From Bolinopsis microptera (lineage: Eukaryota; Ctenophora; Tentaculata; Lobata; Bolinopsidae), in assembly GCF_026151205.1 (NCBI RefSeq), contig NC_087073.1, positions 2,190,501 through 2,254,500 of the forward strand: 64,000 bases of DNA, given 5' to 3'. A model generated the notes under the pieces. That model was not told where the DNA came from, did not search any database, and saw only the letters and a list, made by a program, of their open reading frames with translations. Below are positions 1 through 33,119 of this stretch, one piece after another. A program made the translations under genes and the position numbers. How positions within the stretch are numbered: position 1 is the stretch's first letter; each line of letters opens with the position of its first letter.

Positions 1-160
1 TCTTAGGGAGTCTAGACGGTAAAACTGCTGTGACAAACAACTTCGCCTTAGGGCACAGTTTCTGGATCTGCTGGATTTTCAGGTGGAGAATGTCTACCAG
101 CTGGTGTATATCACCAGGTGACTGCACATTTTCAACTCGTAGATCGTTCATTCCAAAGCA
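1..160 (-). pseudogene. SGNH/GDSL esterase-like fragment, cut by the window edge
   Basis: Read on the minus strand, a frame open to base 1 encodes a GMNDLR segment. This resembles the GxND block III of SGNH (GDSL) hydrolases. About 40 residues later comes a segment of the type KLFVTAVLPSR, which resembles the strand that follows in the same fold. CR1-like retrotransposons are known to carry either esterase or PHD modules in ORF1, so this is probably retroelement-derived. It starts in a different frame exactly where the reverse-transcriptase homology to its right stops (around 160-185), so it looks like a junction between two element fragments. Only about 50 residues are visible, and the active-site Ser and His blocks are not in the window. 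Confidence 0.5.
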
Positions 161-1337
161 AGGAGCTATGGGTAATAACCCCCAAATCTTTTTCCTGTGC
201 AGATACTTCTAGTTCTACTCCATTTACAATATAATTCGAGTTAGGATTATTATTCAGATTAATATGGACTACTTTACACTTGGCAGGATTGAAGTTTAAG
301 TGCCAAATACTCTCCCAAATTTCGAGTTCTAAAATATCATCAGATACACTTCTATGGTTAGCTGCATTACAAACTAACTTGAGATCATCTGCAAATAATT
401 TAATCTTATTTTTAACATTGTCAGGTAAATCGTTTATATAAAGAATAAATAGCAAAGGACCCAATACTGACCCCTGGGGAACACCAGATAACACGTGTTT
501 CACCTCAGACCATTGTCCTTCTACACAAACCCTCATGGTTCTGTCTGTCAGAAAGTCTTTTATAACATCTAAAACTTTTCCCTTGACCCCAAACCCCTCC
601 AATTTAGATAGAAGTCTAAAGTGGGGGACTGTGTCAAAGGCCTTACTAAAATCAAAATACAAAAGATCGACAGGAGCACCTTCGTCTAAAATATCAAGAA
701 TATTATCAAATGTCTCTAAGAGATTAGATAGACAAGATTTACCCTTCACAAATCCATGCTGATGCTTTGAAATTCGTTCTTCTAAAAATGTTAATAAATG
801 TGCCCTCACCAACTTTTCATACACTTTGCACAAAATACAAGTTAATGAGACAGGTCTATAATTTAAGGGATCAGATTTAACACCCTTTTTGAACAATGCT
901 ACAACAGATGCTGTCTTCCAAATGTCAGGCAGGACTCCTGTTTCTGAACACTTAATAAATAATTTAGTTACAGCTTCAACAAACTTTTCATCGTATGCTA
1001 AGGATTTCAACAACTTTGGATGAACGCCATCCGGACCAGAACTCTTAAAAACATTAAGCTTTAAAAGCTGCTTCTTGATATCAGAACTGCTAATTTCCAT
1101 ATCATCAATAACCTCTTTGTTATAACTCTCATTTTGGGGAAGAGGGCCAGGTGGTTCACGCACAAACACAGAACTAAAGGCACTAGCAAGTACCTCAGCT
1201 GACTCAGATGAACTATCTGTGCGTGTACCATCTCCTCTATCTAAAGAAACAACACTTGACTTAACTTGACGTTTATTACGCAAATACGAGTAGGTTAAAA
1301 TCTCCAATGATAATGGTTTCAAAAACATTCTTTTCAC
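132..1337 (-). pseudogene. CR1-like LINE reverse transcriptase, 3' truncated
   Basis: A 401-residue frame containing RT blocks in order: GPDGVHP finger motif, LNYRPVSLT, FDFSKAFDTV (block A with a catalytic Asp), SGVPQGSVLGPLLF (block B), LFADD (block C, catalytic Asp pair) and the thumb-proximal NFNPAKC. The RT core is intact, but the frame is lost after EKDLGVIT, where unrelated SGNH-like sequence begins, so the thumb and C-terminal region are absent. The fusion upstream to a partial endonuclease shows an internal deletion. FADD, rather than YADD, is common in the CR1/Jockey group. Confidence 0.85.
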
Positions 1338-1749
1338 TAGATATGTTCTTGATGCAAGATAATAACATATTATTCTGCTTTAAATTCAAAGAGGTAGACC
1401 TATAAATACAACAAATACTAATCAATCCACCAGAGGTATTGACATTAATAGCTAAAGAGTCTGGTGCTTTTAAAAATGAGCTCACTAATGAAGCATTACA
1501 ACTGTTTTTAATATAAATAATAGAACCTCCACCTCCACTTATGTTGCTGGTGGAGTTATCGATTTTAAAATCTCTGTCTTTTCTAAACATACTAAAACCT
1601 TCAATAAAAATTTCAGCATCTAAAATATCACTATTAAAATGAGTTTCTGTAATGCAGATTACATGAATGGATTTATAAACTGATAGAATACATTTTAGTT
1701 CATCAATTTTATTAAATAGTCCATTAGCATTAGTATAAAAAATATTCAT
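1276..1749 (-). pseudogene. LINE endonuclease domain (EEP family), C-terminally deleted
   Basis: 157 residues of an exonuclease-endonuclease-phosphatase fold typical of LINE ORF2. Visible features are the N-terminal YTNANGL..K motif, the ITETH block carrying the metal-binding Glu, a GGGSIIYIK strand and the IIIGDFN strand. The domain then ends, where a complete one would continue roughly 80 residues to an SDH motif. The following sequence, in another frame, is the spacer just before the RT. The endonuclease cannot be functional in this copy. Confidence 0.8.
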
Positions 1750-1778
1750 GGGCTGACTACATTCTTTATCACTGCTAT

Positions 1779-2750
1779 TTACTTCTTCTCCACCTTCTTC
1801 TCTGTCTTTTCCTTCTCTGCTTCTTCCCGCCTCTTCTTCCTCTCTTCTCTGGCTAAAAAACGGATCTCTCGGTCTGCTCTGCAGAGATCCAGATTTATCC
1901 AGTATGATGACTCTTTCCAGCCCTTGCCATGGTTGGAATAATAGTTAACTGACTCCTGGTCAGCTGTCTGGATGATCAATGGCCGACAGGAGTCTGGCTT
2001 ACCTGGATCCACTTTACCTGCACGATGGCAACTGATAAAGTCACTTTTTTCAATCTTTAGTGTCTCCTTGCAGAAATTCGAGTCCTCTTCCTGGCGTAGC
2101 TTGGAGTTAGCTTTCTTGCTCTCTGGTACATTCAAAACACACAGATTGAGCTTCCTTAAATTTCGCTCATATGCATCAGTGTGCATCTTTGTCTGAACTT
2201 TACTGACAACACTTTGTGAAGCTTGCTGTAAGCTCATTTCTTCCATAACTTTCTTCTGACTATTTGCAGTAACATCAGCGAAGGACTGGAAAGCCTGGTT
2301 CACTATCTTTGATATTTCTTTAGGTTTTTCAGACTCAAAGTTAGTTGGAATGTTCTCGTTCACTGCGTTTTCAACAACCCCTCTGATACAAGGTGTAAGA
2401 GCCTCAAGTTCCTGCCTAATAACATTCCGTAGTATTTTTGTTTCTTCATTATCAGGGTTCGAGGTCTGAGTCCTTTTGCTTTTTATGTAAGGTGATATAA
2501 AACAATTCTGACAACGCCAGTTAGACAGATGGTCGCCTTCTTCTTGTGTCAGACCTGTCAGTCCAACACAGCAATAATGCCAGTACATATCACAGGTTGC
2601 ACAAGCTAATGAAAACTCCTCTGCGATATACCTTCTGCATTCACAACTACGGTCTCCTTCATCTTCAGTTACATCCGTTTCTGCTGTAGCACCAGTTTTC
2701 TCTGGGCTTTTCTTGACATTTCGTTTTCGTGCCGTATCTCCTCGTGTCAT
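1779..2750 (-). CDS. CR1-type ORF1 protein with PHD finger
   Basis: An intact 323-residue reading frame. Residues ~35-83 form a PHD-type zinc finger: C-x-C, then CATC, then the WHYCC segment, closing with W-R-C-x-x-C. The middle is polar and helical. Residues ~200-290 (starting NLCVLNVPES) resemble the RRM-like nucleic-acid-binding part of LINE ORF1 proteins, and the tail is a Lys/Glu/Arg-rich helix. Such proteins coat the element RNA. The ATG overlaps the end of a short leader that recurs upstream of the AlkB-like ORF at 52.7 kb. The frame is uninterrupted, unlike the ORF2 that follows, so the deletion in ORF2 may be recent. Confidence 0.8.
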   Translation of the reverse strand: MTRGDTARKRNVKKSPEKTGATAETDVTEDEGDRSCECRRYIAEEFSLACATCDMYWHYCCVGLTGLTQEEGDHLSNWRCQNCFISPYIKSKRTQTSNPDNEETKILRNVIRQELEALTPCIRGVVENAVNENIPTNFESEKPKEISKIVNQAFQSFADVTANSQKKVMEEMSLQQASQSVVSKVQTKMHTDAYERNLRKLNLCVLNVPESKKANSKLRQEEDSNFCKETLKIEKSDFISCHRAGKVDPGKPDSCRPLIIQTADQESVNYYSNHGKGWKESSYWINLDLCRADREIRFLAREERKKRREEAEKEKTEKKVEKK

Positions 2751-2790
2751 ACCTCAAATTATTTGTTATATAGTAGTGTTGAAAGTATTA
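2747..2790 (-). promoter_or_regulatory. 44-bp leader shared with the AlkB-type ORF
   Basis: This segment differs at a single base from 52681-52724, which sits immediately upstream of the AlkB-like ORF in the same orientation relative to its coding sequence. In both copies the similarity ends abruptly on the upstream side. It is probably a LINE 5' leader or internal promoter, but this is inferred from position only. Confidence 0.55.
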
Positions 2791-2792
2791 AA

Positions 2793-3100
2793 ACTGGGGG
2801 TAAATAAATTTTAGTTGAATTTTTTCATTACACTCCAAAATATTTTGTTATTTCGGTCAGCAAATGTTAACTCTAAATTGTAGGTTCATAATTGTCAGTA
2901 AAAACGAAATGTAAACGTTTTTCAATGCGGCTAACCTCTTAATTTAGATATAGCAAAAATAGATTAAATTATAGAGTTGTTATTTGGTCCTTAAAACATA
3001 TATATCCTGAAAGTTTCAAGGTGATTGCTCAAAAATGTAGGAGAAGATGGATTTTTGGATTCGATTATTTTTAGATTAAATGGGCTATTGTTAGCCCCAA
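2793..3100. other. AT-rich intergenic stretch
   Basis: No coding frame, RNA gene or clear repeat was recognised. The part next to the LINE leader weakly resembles the ~125-bp monomers at 52.7-53.3 kb (a CAGCAAAT...CTAAATTG pattern), too weakly to call. Confidence 0.3.
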
Positions 3101-5790
3101 GCGTTTTGGTCCCTCAAATATTAGTGGCTCTATTAAATGGCACGATGAGGTAAAATTTGTCACACTATGAAACTAAATAAACCCTCAATGGTTAGGATAA
3201 TCGTCTCATCCTCTAGACAAACTTTGTCACATAATGATATCTTTATCAGATATCGCTTAAATTCGGCCAGCAGTGAGTTGTAAACTTTAGCACTATAAAA
3301 ACGTGACCGAGATTACATGGTGCCATGTTTGACCAAATTTTCGAATTTTCAGTTCATATGCATTGGATAGTTTCATATGACTATTAGTATTATCTACATA
3401 TTTAGCGACTTTTTTTGTTAAATGGTACCACCAGGTAAATTCAGTCAAATATTTAAGAAATTTATATGAGGGATGTTTATGACATCCTGACACGAAATGT
3501 CGAATAGTCTAGTATTATTTTGTGAGCTGAATGTATTGGGAATTATTAACATATCTCATTGTTATAAGCAAATTTTGTCACGTCTTGTTAAAATGGGGCA
3601 AGTAACGTCACATTGTCATTTTAGAATCATTGTTTCCTAATTTAACCTATTTACGACTTCATATCATTTTGTGACAATGTTAACGTCAACTGCCCCTAAC
3701 TTGAATCAGCCGTATCGTCCTTATATAGAGTTTTCCCGCCAAGTCCAAACCAAAATCAGAAATAAGTGATTTCGGCAAATTTCAAATTCCACATCATGTG
3801 ACCGAATTTACTTCATTTCCCAATAACCAAGTGCATGTATTTGCTAACTTTTCAAAACAACATATTTTAGGGCTATTGTTGGTAGAAGAACCATCAAATA
3901 ATGAGTTGAAAGGGTTTTGAGGACACCTCACAGTAGAAAAGAGGTAAATCGTATTCTGAATGTGACAAAGTTGACGAAATATTGCCTTAAAACCGTTCGA
4001 TCCCTGCCCAATGTTGTATCATAATTGTTAGATTGACCTAATCCACAATATTTTAATCTAATATATTTTAGACCAAGGAATGCTTATTGGGCAGCTATGG
4101 TTAACACAGTCACAAAAATGTGACATTTTTTCTATTATAGTGCCTACGGGTATCGGCCTTACAAAATGACACGAAAAAGGAGATGGCTCTGAAATGCACA
4201 AAAATGAGTTTTGTTCATGTTTTATTATCCAGATAGGTAGTTCAGCAGGTATATTTTTCTTCCCGGGGGTTGATTTGATTGAAAAACCGTAAATTTTGCG
4301 ATTAAAATTGTCATCTTTGAAATCTTCCAAAAAAACATGCCTTACAAAATGACAATTTCGTCACGGCTGTCATTTTTTAACAGCAGCCTATAGAAATTTG
4401 ATTTCACCTAGGACAGTTAGATAAATATAATAGATTGAAGATTAGAATAGCTTTTACAGGAAAAAGGATGATTAAAAAAAGTTGGGCAATTTCGCGTGAG
4501 ATAGTGCCTTACAAAATGACAACCCAAAACGGCATCACTTCAAATCCGATTTGGGAAAAAGTTTCATTATTCTTTCACGTGTCTTACTGTTAGATATATA
4601 TGTTGTTTATATTATACCAGTTCTGTTTTTACCAGAATATATTAAAAAAGGAACATTTTTTATACTTTGAAAAAACTTTAAAAATGTCATTTTGTGAGGC
4701 GTAAAAATCATTTTTTGTTTTCATACTTGAACACAGTATTTGGTTATATTTGATATTTTCTATGACTGGATAGATCACTTTTCAGTGTTTAGTTAACGTT
4801 TGACATGTTTTAGGAGTTGTTATTACTCTCTGCTTTCACAAAATAGAAGCTTTATTTCGTTGAGTTTTGAAATCAGAGTTTGAAATCAAAGAGTTTGAAA
4901 TCAAAGTTTTGATATCAGAACTGCACTTTTTTAATGCTACTTGATTGTTAACTGTCAGATTATGATTATTTTTAACTCCTTCTTGTATTGACTGTTTCTG
5001 ATCCATTTTAGATGATGAAAGTAATTCAATCTGAAACATTGTCATTTTGTAAGGCTTTTCGGTGTCATTTTGTGAGGCATTTTGATCAAAATTGATGATC
5101 AAACAAACACATTTAGGCTCATCATAAGCTTACTGGGTTTAAGAATACCAATAATTAGGCAAGGGGCATCCAATATAAATATGCCATCTTTGTATCATAA
5201 AATAAACTGTCATTTTGTGAGGCATAACACTGTCATTTTGTGAGGCTAGGTCATTTTTTTGTCATTTCTTCTACCAAAGTCACTAAATCAGTTTTTTTAT
5301 TTGACCAGAGTAGTCTTTGATTGACATAAGTCATGGTAGTACCTGGTTTTCTGGGGTTAAATTCTAAACTTTGGTCTCCATTCTGGGTAACAGTTAGGCG
5401 GGGCAATGACTGAACAGCAAAAACGTCCATATTTATGTAAGAAATATAGATTCTATGTCATTATCATTCCTTGGGAAGTGTTAATTAATGCTTTTTCTTT
5501 CATACAGTAAAAGGAATAGGGTTCAATGTATAGGGAACCTAAGCTACAGCATGGTCTATGTGGGCTGTCATTTTGTGAGGCCTGTCATTTTGTAAGGCCG
5601 ATACCCGTAACAACAATACATTTTATTTCTGAGCAGTGCATATGGGAGTATGGGTCACGTGGCTAATGTTCAGAACTTCTGAACACGCTAGAGTAATAGA
5701 TGCTAAAATTAAGCCACTATCGTCGAAAACGCTATTTTTTGTTTACCAATATCCTCAAACTTCAATGAACGTGTTCATATATCATCGTTT
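3100..5790. repeat. Dispersed repeat family, copy A (interrupted)
   Basis: Segments 3110-3500, 3625-4145 and 5609-5790 recur at 34.4-36.4 kb (copy B). The first segment is inverted in B relative to A. The other two are in the same orientation, so the family is internally rearranged. Short phrases of the form GTGACA..(A/G)TTTAC and their complement recur every 100-300 bp on both strands. No long reading frame is present. Copy A is split at 4145/5609 by a TIR element. Most likely a non-autonomous DNA element or satellite-like repeat. Confidence 0.6.
4146..5608. mobile_element. Non-autonomous DNA transposon with 25-bp perfect TIRs
   Basis: Bases 4146-4170 and 5584-5608 are perfect 25-bp inverted repeats beginning ACGGGTATCGGCC. 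The element is 1463 bp. Its interior carries copies of a 15-mer, GTCATTTTGTRAGGC: three in the left half (4156, 4339, 4506), all pointing left, and seven in the right half (4686, 5041, 5064, 5209, 5232, 5567, 5584), all pointing right. The related locus at ~36240 lacks the insert, giving an empty site. The two flanks add up to the empty-site length, so no target-site duplication is evident. No transposase frame exists. The motif array probably represents transposase binding sites. I could not assign a superfamily. Confidence 0.8.
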
Positions 5791-6040
5791 TCTACAAGGT
5801 TTTATTATTCTTGGTGATAATATTTTGATTTTTGCAGATTTGATACTTACAGCTCAATTTTTCCGCTAATTCCTATTATTCAGGTAGGTGGTATGGTTTC
5901 AAATGGTGAAGAACCTGAATGAAGTTTAGAACCGGCCCTACCTATTCTTCATCGCAAATAAGTCTAAGCAGTTTCGACTAAATAATCGATTCTAATCAAT
6001 CCTTAATACCAAGTTATTATAAGCTGTGACTATCGAGTTT

Positions 6041-7238
6041 ATGCTGATGCCTTGTCGGTCATTTGACAATGGGAGTGAAGATGTAGTGGTACACCGTCAT
6101 CACGGAGCAGGAGTTGATGACGACAACTCCGGAGAAGATGTTTGGAGTGATGAGGATAATGCCGAGGAGGATCAATACACGCAGCTTGCTGACTTTACTG
6201 GTCCGTTACTATTTGCTATTTTCAAATTCCGGTTTTTAAAGCACTGCAAGCTGTATAATTGTCAAGCTGTATTGTGGATCTCGTACGGTATTCACTCTTA
6301 TGTCTTATAATGTCTAATAATTACTGATTAGATTAATTGTACAATGGTTTATTTTCGCAAAAAGTCAAAGTTTACAAATGTATATCATGCAGTTCTTCTC
6401 ATGCATATTATATGAATGTAAACAAAAAAAAGTCGCATTACTTATTTAAATCGTATTCATTAAATATATCATGATCTTAGCGTGATTTGTCCGGCGACCT
6501 AACTTTTTTAATCAATAAACTTTCAAATTGTTACACAAAGTAACTTACATCATTTTAATATTACAAAGAAAACTCGCCAAAAGATCTGTCCATGCATGCC
6601 TTGATAAGTGACCGAGTGGTAACAAAATTAGGGACACCGAAACACCAGATTACCAGTAATGATAAACCAGTAATAATGACCAGTAATAATAAACTGGTTA
6701 TGGGAATTAGATCAGGCCCTAAATGCACCTGAAATAAGTGAAGCGATGCGGCAACCAAGGCATGCTAGGTTTGTTACAGTGGACTAAAAAGATTAAAATC
6801 CAATAGCACTAATTCATTACATCTATTTAAGCTTAATATTCCACAAACTTTTCAGGAGACACTGGCATTTTCAGCAGTGACGAGGAGGAAGAAGAAGAAG
6901 AAGACTCTTTTAAACTAGACTCCCAACTTGATACCGCTAGTCATGCCATTTCATCTTCATTAGACATTGACGCTAGGATTGAACAAGCCCTCACTTTACC
7001 TGATATTGATGTGAACAGAGGACCCGGCTTCCCTGAAGTTCCCCCATTTTATCTGAACTTTAATCCTTCACAAATATCAGAAGATGCAAGGCGAGCTAAT
7101 TTGGCCCTCTCAGAAACAGATGAGAACTTTATCAGAGACAGTATGAGTTGCATGAGCATAGCGCCCCCACCTTGGGCAGGTGCCATTGATGAGACTAACT
7201 GGAAAGATGAATTAAGAAAACACTTAGCCAAAGATTGA
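6041..7238 (+). CDS. MEA1: MEA1 (male-enhanced antigen 1) homologue, two exons
   Basis: Exons 6041-6200 and 6856-7238 join to 180 residues; vertebrate MEA1 is about 185. The N-terminal part is acidic and ends in DQYTQLADFTG, matching the acidic-then-YQPL pattern of MEA1. Exon 2 starts with a Glu run (SSDEEEEEEE), followed by DIDARIEQALTLPD. The conserved C-terminal block is DENFIRDSMSCMSIAPPPW followed by NWKDELRKHL, equivalent to the MEA1 tail. MEA1 is a poorly characterised acidic protein linked to spermatogenesis in mammals. The chosen donor (ACTG|GTCCGT at 6201) is weak. A second phase-1 donor near 6287 would add hydrophobic residues not expected for this family. Start alternatives are ATG 6041 or 6047. 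The gene lies 339 bp upstream of KDM5 on the same strand. Confidence 0.75.
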
Positions 7239-7560
7239 TTTAATTATATGTTTCGTAATGATTTTACCCTTTTTGAGCTGGCTCAATACAACTGATTATT
7301 GATATTTTTAATTGCGATTTAACCCCAAAGTCACGAATGTTTTTAGTTAGTGTTCTTACAGATGATATAAAGCTTGGTTTGAGATATTTATAAGTTTATA
7401 GTTTCATTTTTGTAAATAATCAATAGTTAAAATATTCATGATTTGTTAATTTGCAATACAAATTAATATCTCTCTGATTTACAAAATTATAGTTCACAAT
7501 TGAATGAGTAGGTTATAGGTAAGCAAGCATTGAACATATTCTTCACTTAGGAAATGTTCT

Positions 7561-7566
7561 AATAAA
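7561..7566 (+). promoter_or_regulatory. AATAAA signal between MEA1 and KDM5
   Basis: A canonical polyadenylation hexamer 12 bp upstream of the KDM5 start codon. If it is used for MEA1, the two transcripts overlap or KDM5 mRNA gains its 5' end by another route. No experimental evidence is available here. Confidence 0.4.
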
Positions 7567-7577
7567 CCTAGTGCAAC

Positions 7578-30504
<22,927 letters not shown>

Positions 30505-30511
<7 letters not shown>

Positions 30512-30600
30512 CGTCATCAGGGTGGAACGTGACGTCACGCCAACTTTTTGTGACGTTATTATTACGTCACGCCAGTTTGATGTGACGTCACGTGATGTTG
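30505..30600. repeat. TGACGTCA-rich inverted repeat, right arm, contains the KDM5 stop
   Basis: It begins in the last codons of KDM5, whose TGA stop (30509-30511) is part of the repeat, and extends into the 3' UTR. It carries an extra ~36 bp relative to the left arm. The two arms bracket exons 25 and 26. Confidence 0.85.
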
Positions 30601-30668
30601 AAGTTAGGTCTGTTGGAGTGTTGTCCAGTTGTGGGAAGACTCTGGTTAAGTAAGCGGGGTTTGATGAT

Positions 30669-30674
30669 AATAAA
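30669..30674 (+). promoter_or_regulatory. KDM5 polyadenylation signal AATAAA
   Basis: A canonical hexamer 158 bp after the stop codon. No other copy lies closer. Confidence 0.6.
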
Positions 30675-30699
30675 TTATTTTGAAGACGACAGTCTGTTG

Positions 30700-31620
30700 T
30701 GAAAGAATGCAGTGACCTGATAGTAATTGATATTCAGCTGTCAACTGTATTATTTAAGATTAACATTTAAAATTTTCTTTGCCCTGCAATCGAATTATGA
30801 TATGAAAATTTCAGTTCAGCAGATTAGAATCTTTGATATTAATATACATTTCTGCAAGTAGAAATGTTGATGTACTTTTTTCGAAAAAGCAATGTATCAC
30901 GGCAGAATTACCAGACTTTTGCAGCATGTAAATGTTTTGAGTTGAAAATTATTGGCTACAGCGTAATAAAGATATGTGTTTGAGTATTGGATTTTAAGTT
31001 TGATATTTGAGCGCTTTCATCTGTCAAGTGCCCTCTTTTATGTAAGACGCCAATCTTGCGATTTATAGTGAAAATTGAAGTGCAGCAGTATTATGAACGT
31101 CTATTCGGAGTTATGGTCTAGTCTTGCAGTCAGTGTATAACTGTAGACTTAAATATAGACCGACTGGTCATGTGTAATTCCGTTCAACTTCAAACTTTAC
31201 TCCTCAACTATTCAGTTCTGTGTATCTTTTAACATTCTTCAGTATATTAGTACTATAGTACTATTAGCTTAATGTGTGTAATATTAAGCGGATAAGATGT
31301 TCGTGGTATGTGTACTGAAGATGTTATTAAAGTATATTTTATGTATAATGTAATACGATACTGATTAATTATCGTGTACTGATACTCCTATACCCACTGA
31401 TGACTGACTTTGGTCGGTTAATTTTCAGAATTTCATCGTCTTCCTTTGATATTGGTAACAGTAAAAGCCAACGGTCATATACATTGACCGTTTAATTGAA
31501 AAGTTCTCAGGTATGGAGAAAAGGAAGGATAGAGAGTGGAAACAAGGAAACGGGGACACAGCTGGAGAATGGAAGAATCATCAAAATGGGACATTTGAGA
31601 TAACTTCAAGGCGCGCGCTA
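30700..31620. other. Intergenic, nothing recognised
   Basis: AT-rich sequence downstream of KDM5. A 70-codon + strand frame at 31513 has no motif. Confidence 0.4.
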
Positions 31621-31631
31621 TATGCCATGGC

Positions 31632-32190
31632 TCTTACTAATTCGCTCGCCCAAAAATTTCACGTGACTTTGGTTTTTATGTTAATTGACGATGTCAATTC
31701 ATGGCAGCTCGGCGCGGCACAGTAGCGTATCTCGCCGATCTAGCCAGAGAAGCCTCATTGAGTGCGCGGCGCGGCACAGTAACGCATCGCGCTACAAGTT
31801 TTTATGGTTTAACAGCCGTACAAAACGTTGATTGACGATGTCAATCCGTCGAGATCGTTGCTCTGCTTCGCAGAGCAACGATCGACGATGCGAAGCAAGA
31901 ATGCTAGTTTGCGCGGCGCGTCGAAGCGGCGAAGTCCTCCAATACAAAACGGTTTTACATAAACCATAATCCCATGACCCTAACCCTAACCATAACCCCG
32001 AAGTAAAAGTTAACCATAACCCTTACCACAATCCTAACCCGAGCCCTAGACAATCGAATTTATGTTTTACTAGCCTGTCACGTGACCAAAACGGTTTTTT
32101 GCCCATAACTCTCCAGGGAAGAATTTTTACCCTACGTCATGGGGGGTGATTCGGATTTTTTTTAAATTTGGGCGAGCGATTTAGTAGGAG
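31632..32190. mobile_element. Possible MITE with imperfect TIRs
   Basis: ACTAATTCGCTCGCCCAAAA near 31634 is matched in inverse by GGGCGAGCGATTTAGT near 32169-32184. The interior has a perfect hairpin at 31862-31892 (14-bp arms of GATCGTTGCTCTGC) and a degenerate CCCTAACC run (31975-32045). No frame. The boundaries and target-site duplication were not resolved. Confidence 0.45.
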
Positions 32191-33119
32191 CGGAAAACTA
32201 TAGATTTTATAAAAGCTTTCTTTCTCCTCTGTCCTCTAACTGACGCAATAAAATGTAGTCAGGCGGACTGATCCCGGAATTCAGTGGAAGCAGCCGAAGG
32301 CTTCAAGTCCAATAATCCAAATTTTTGTCGTAATTATCGACGAAATTTAACTTCTTTTTACTGGGCCGCGCTCAGCCTGTCATTCCGCCTAATCTCTATT
32401 ATGTTTATGAACATAATAGCCTGAGGTCCCCAGGTAAACTTCTTTCGGACTTTGTTTTTAGACTGAACTGTAGTATGACTATGAAGGATTATCTCTCGAA
32501 TGATTAAGACTCCGTAGGAAACTAACCCTCAGAAGTCAAGTAATGATCGTTTCTAAAAGCTTGTATACTACGTGACGCGCTTGTTTCACAAGTAAATATG
32601 GGGTCTCCTTAGCACGCATGTCATAAATTTTGACACAGTAGAGGTGAAATCAGAGGGGTGCCATAGATCATAGTATAACGTAACGTGCCAAAATATTTAA
32701 GTAGACTACAAACCATCGACTTGTAACATGTAAGGTGTGAGCATAATGACTGGTGATTTATGATCTGGTCCGAAGACCGCTAGAAACTCAGCCAGCTTTA
32801 TGTCGAGCCTTGTTATAGTTGTTTAATGTAGTCTTAATGTGGGGTAACAGGTTCTAACTTCTAGCACGAGCAGATATCAAGTTAAAGAAGTAAGATTATT
32901 CAAACAATATACACATAATATAACAATTACCCTATATAAAAATTCAATATAAATTCAATAGAAAACTAAATAAACACCCTTTAAGTAGTATAAGTAAGCC
33001 AGTTTAAAGAACTGGCTCCAAATTTATAGCTAATTCTGCTATTTTTACTGCACTACTATTTTTTAACCCTCAATCAAGTTAAATGCTTCAAATATCATAT
33101 TGACTATTACCTGGGGATA
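32191..33119. other. Repeat-derived intergenic sequence
   Basis: The segment 32360-32440 (GCGCTCAGCCTGTCATTCCGCC, then a palindromic TATTATGTTTATGAACATAATA) resembles 39890-39960 and the arms of the palindrome at 50.0 kb. Nothing else was identified. Confidence 0.4.

Larger units (their letters stand above)
1..2792 (-). mobile_element. CR1-like non-LTR retrotransposon, internally deleted
   Basis: Reading right to left the order is: a 44-bp leader (2747-2790), an ORF1 with a PHD finger, the N-terminal two thirds of an apurinic-type endonuclease, and a reverse transcriptase. This is the usual order of CR1/L2-group LINEs. The endonuclease breaks off at its GDFN motif and the next sequence is the linker just before the RT, so a large internal segment of ORF2 is missing. 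The RT in turn stops after its GVIT region, where an SGNH-like fragment begins. No 3' tail or target-site duplication is visible. The copy is defective. Confidence 0.85.

Noticed and set aside
3293-3493. 66-codon frame similar to 34435-34629 as a gene family
   Set aside because: Both belong to the dispersed repeat; the frames are interrupted and oriented oppositely relative to flanking repeat blocks.
31964-32050. Telomere-like CCCTAACC repeats
   Set aside because: Short and degenerate, inside a MITE-like segment; not a telomere or a chromosome end.
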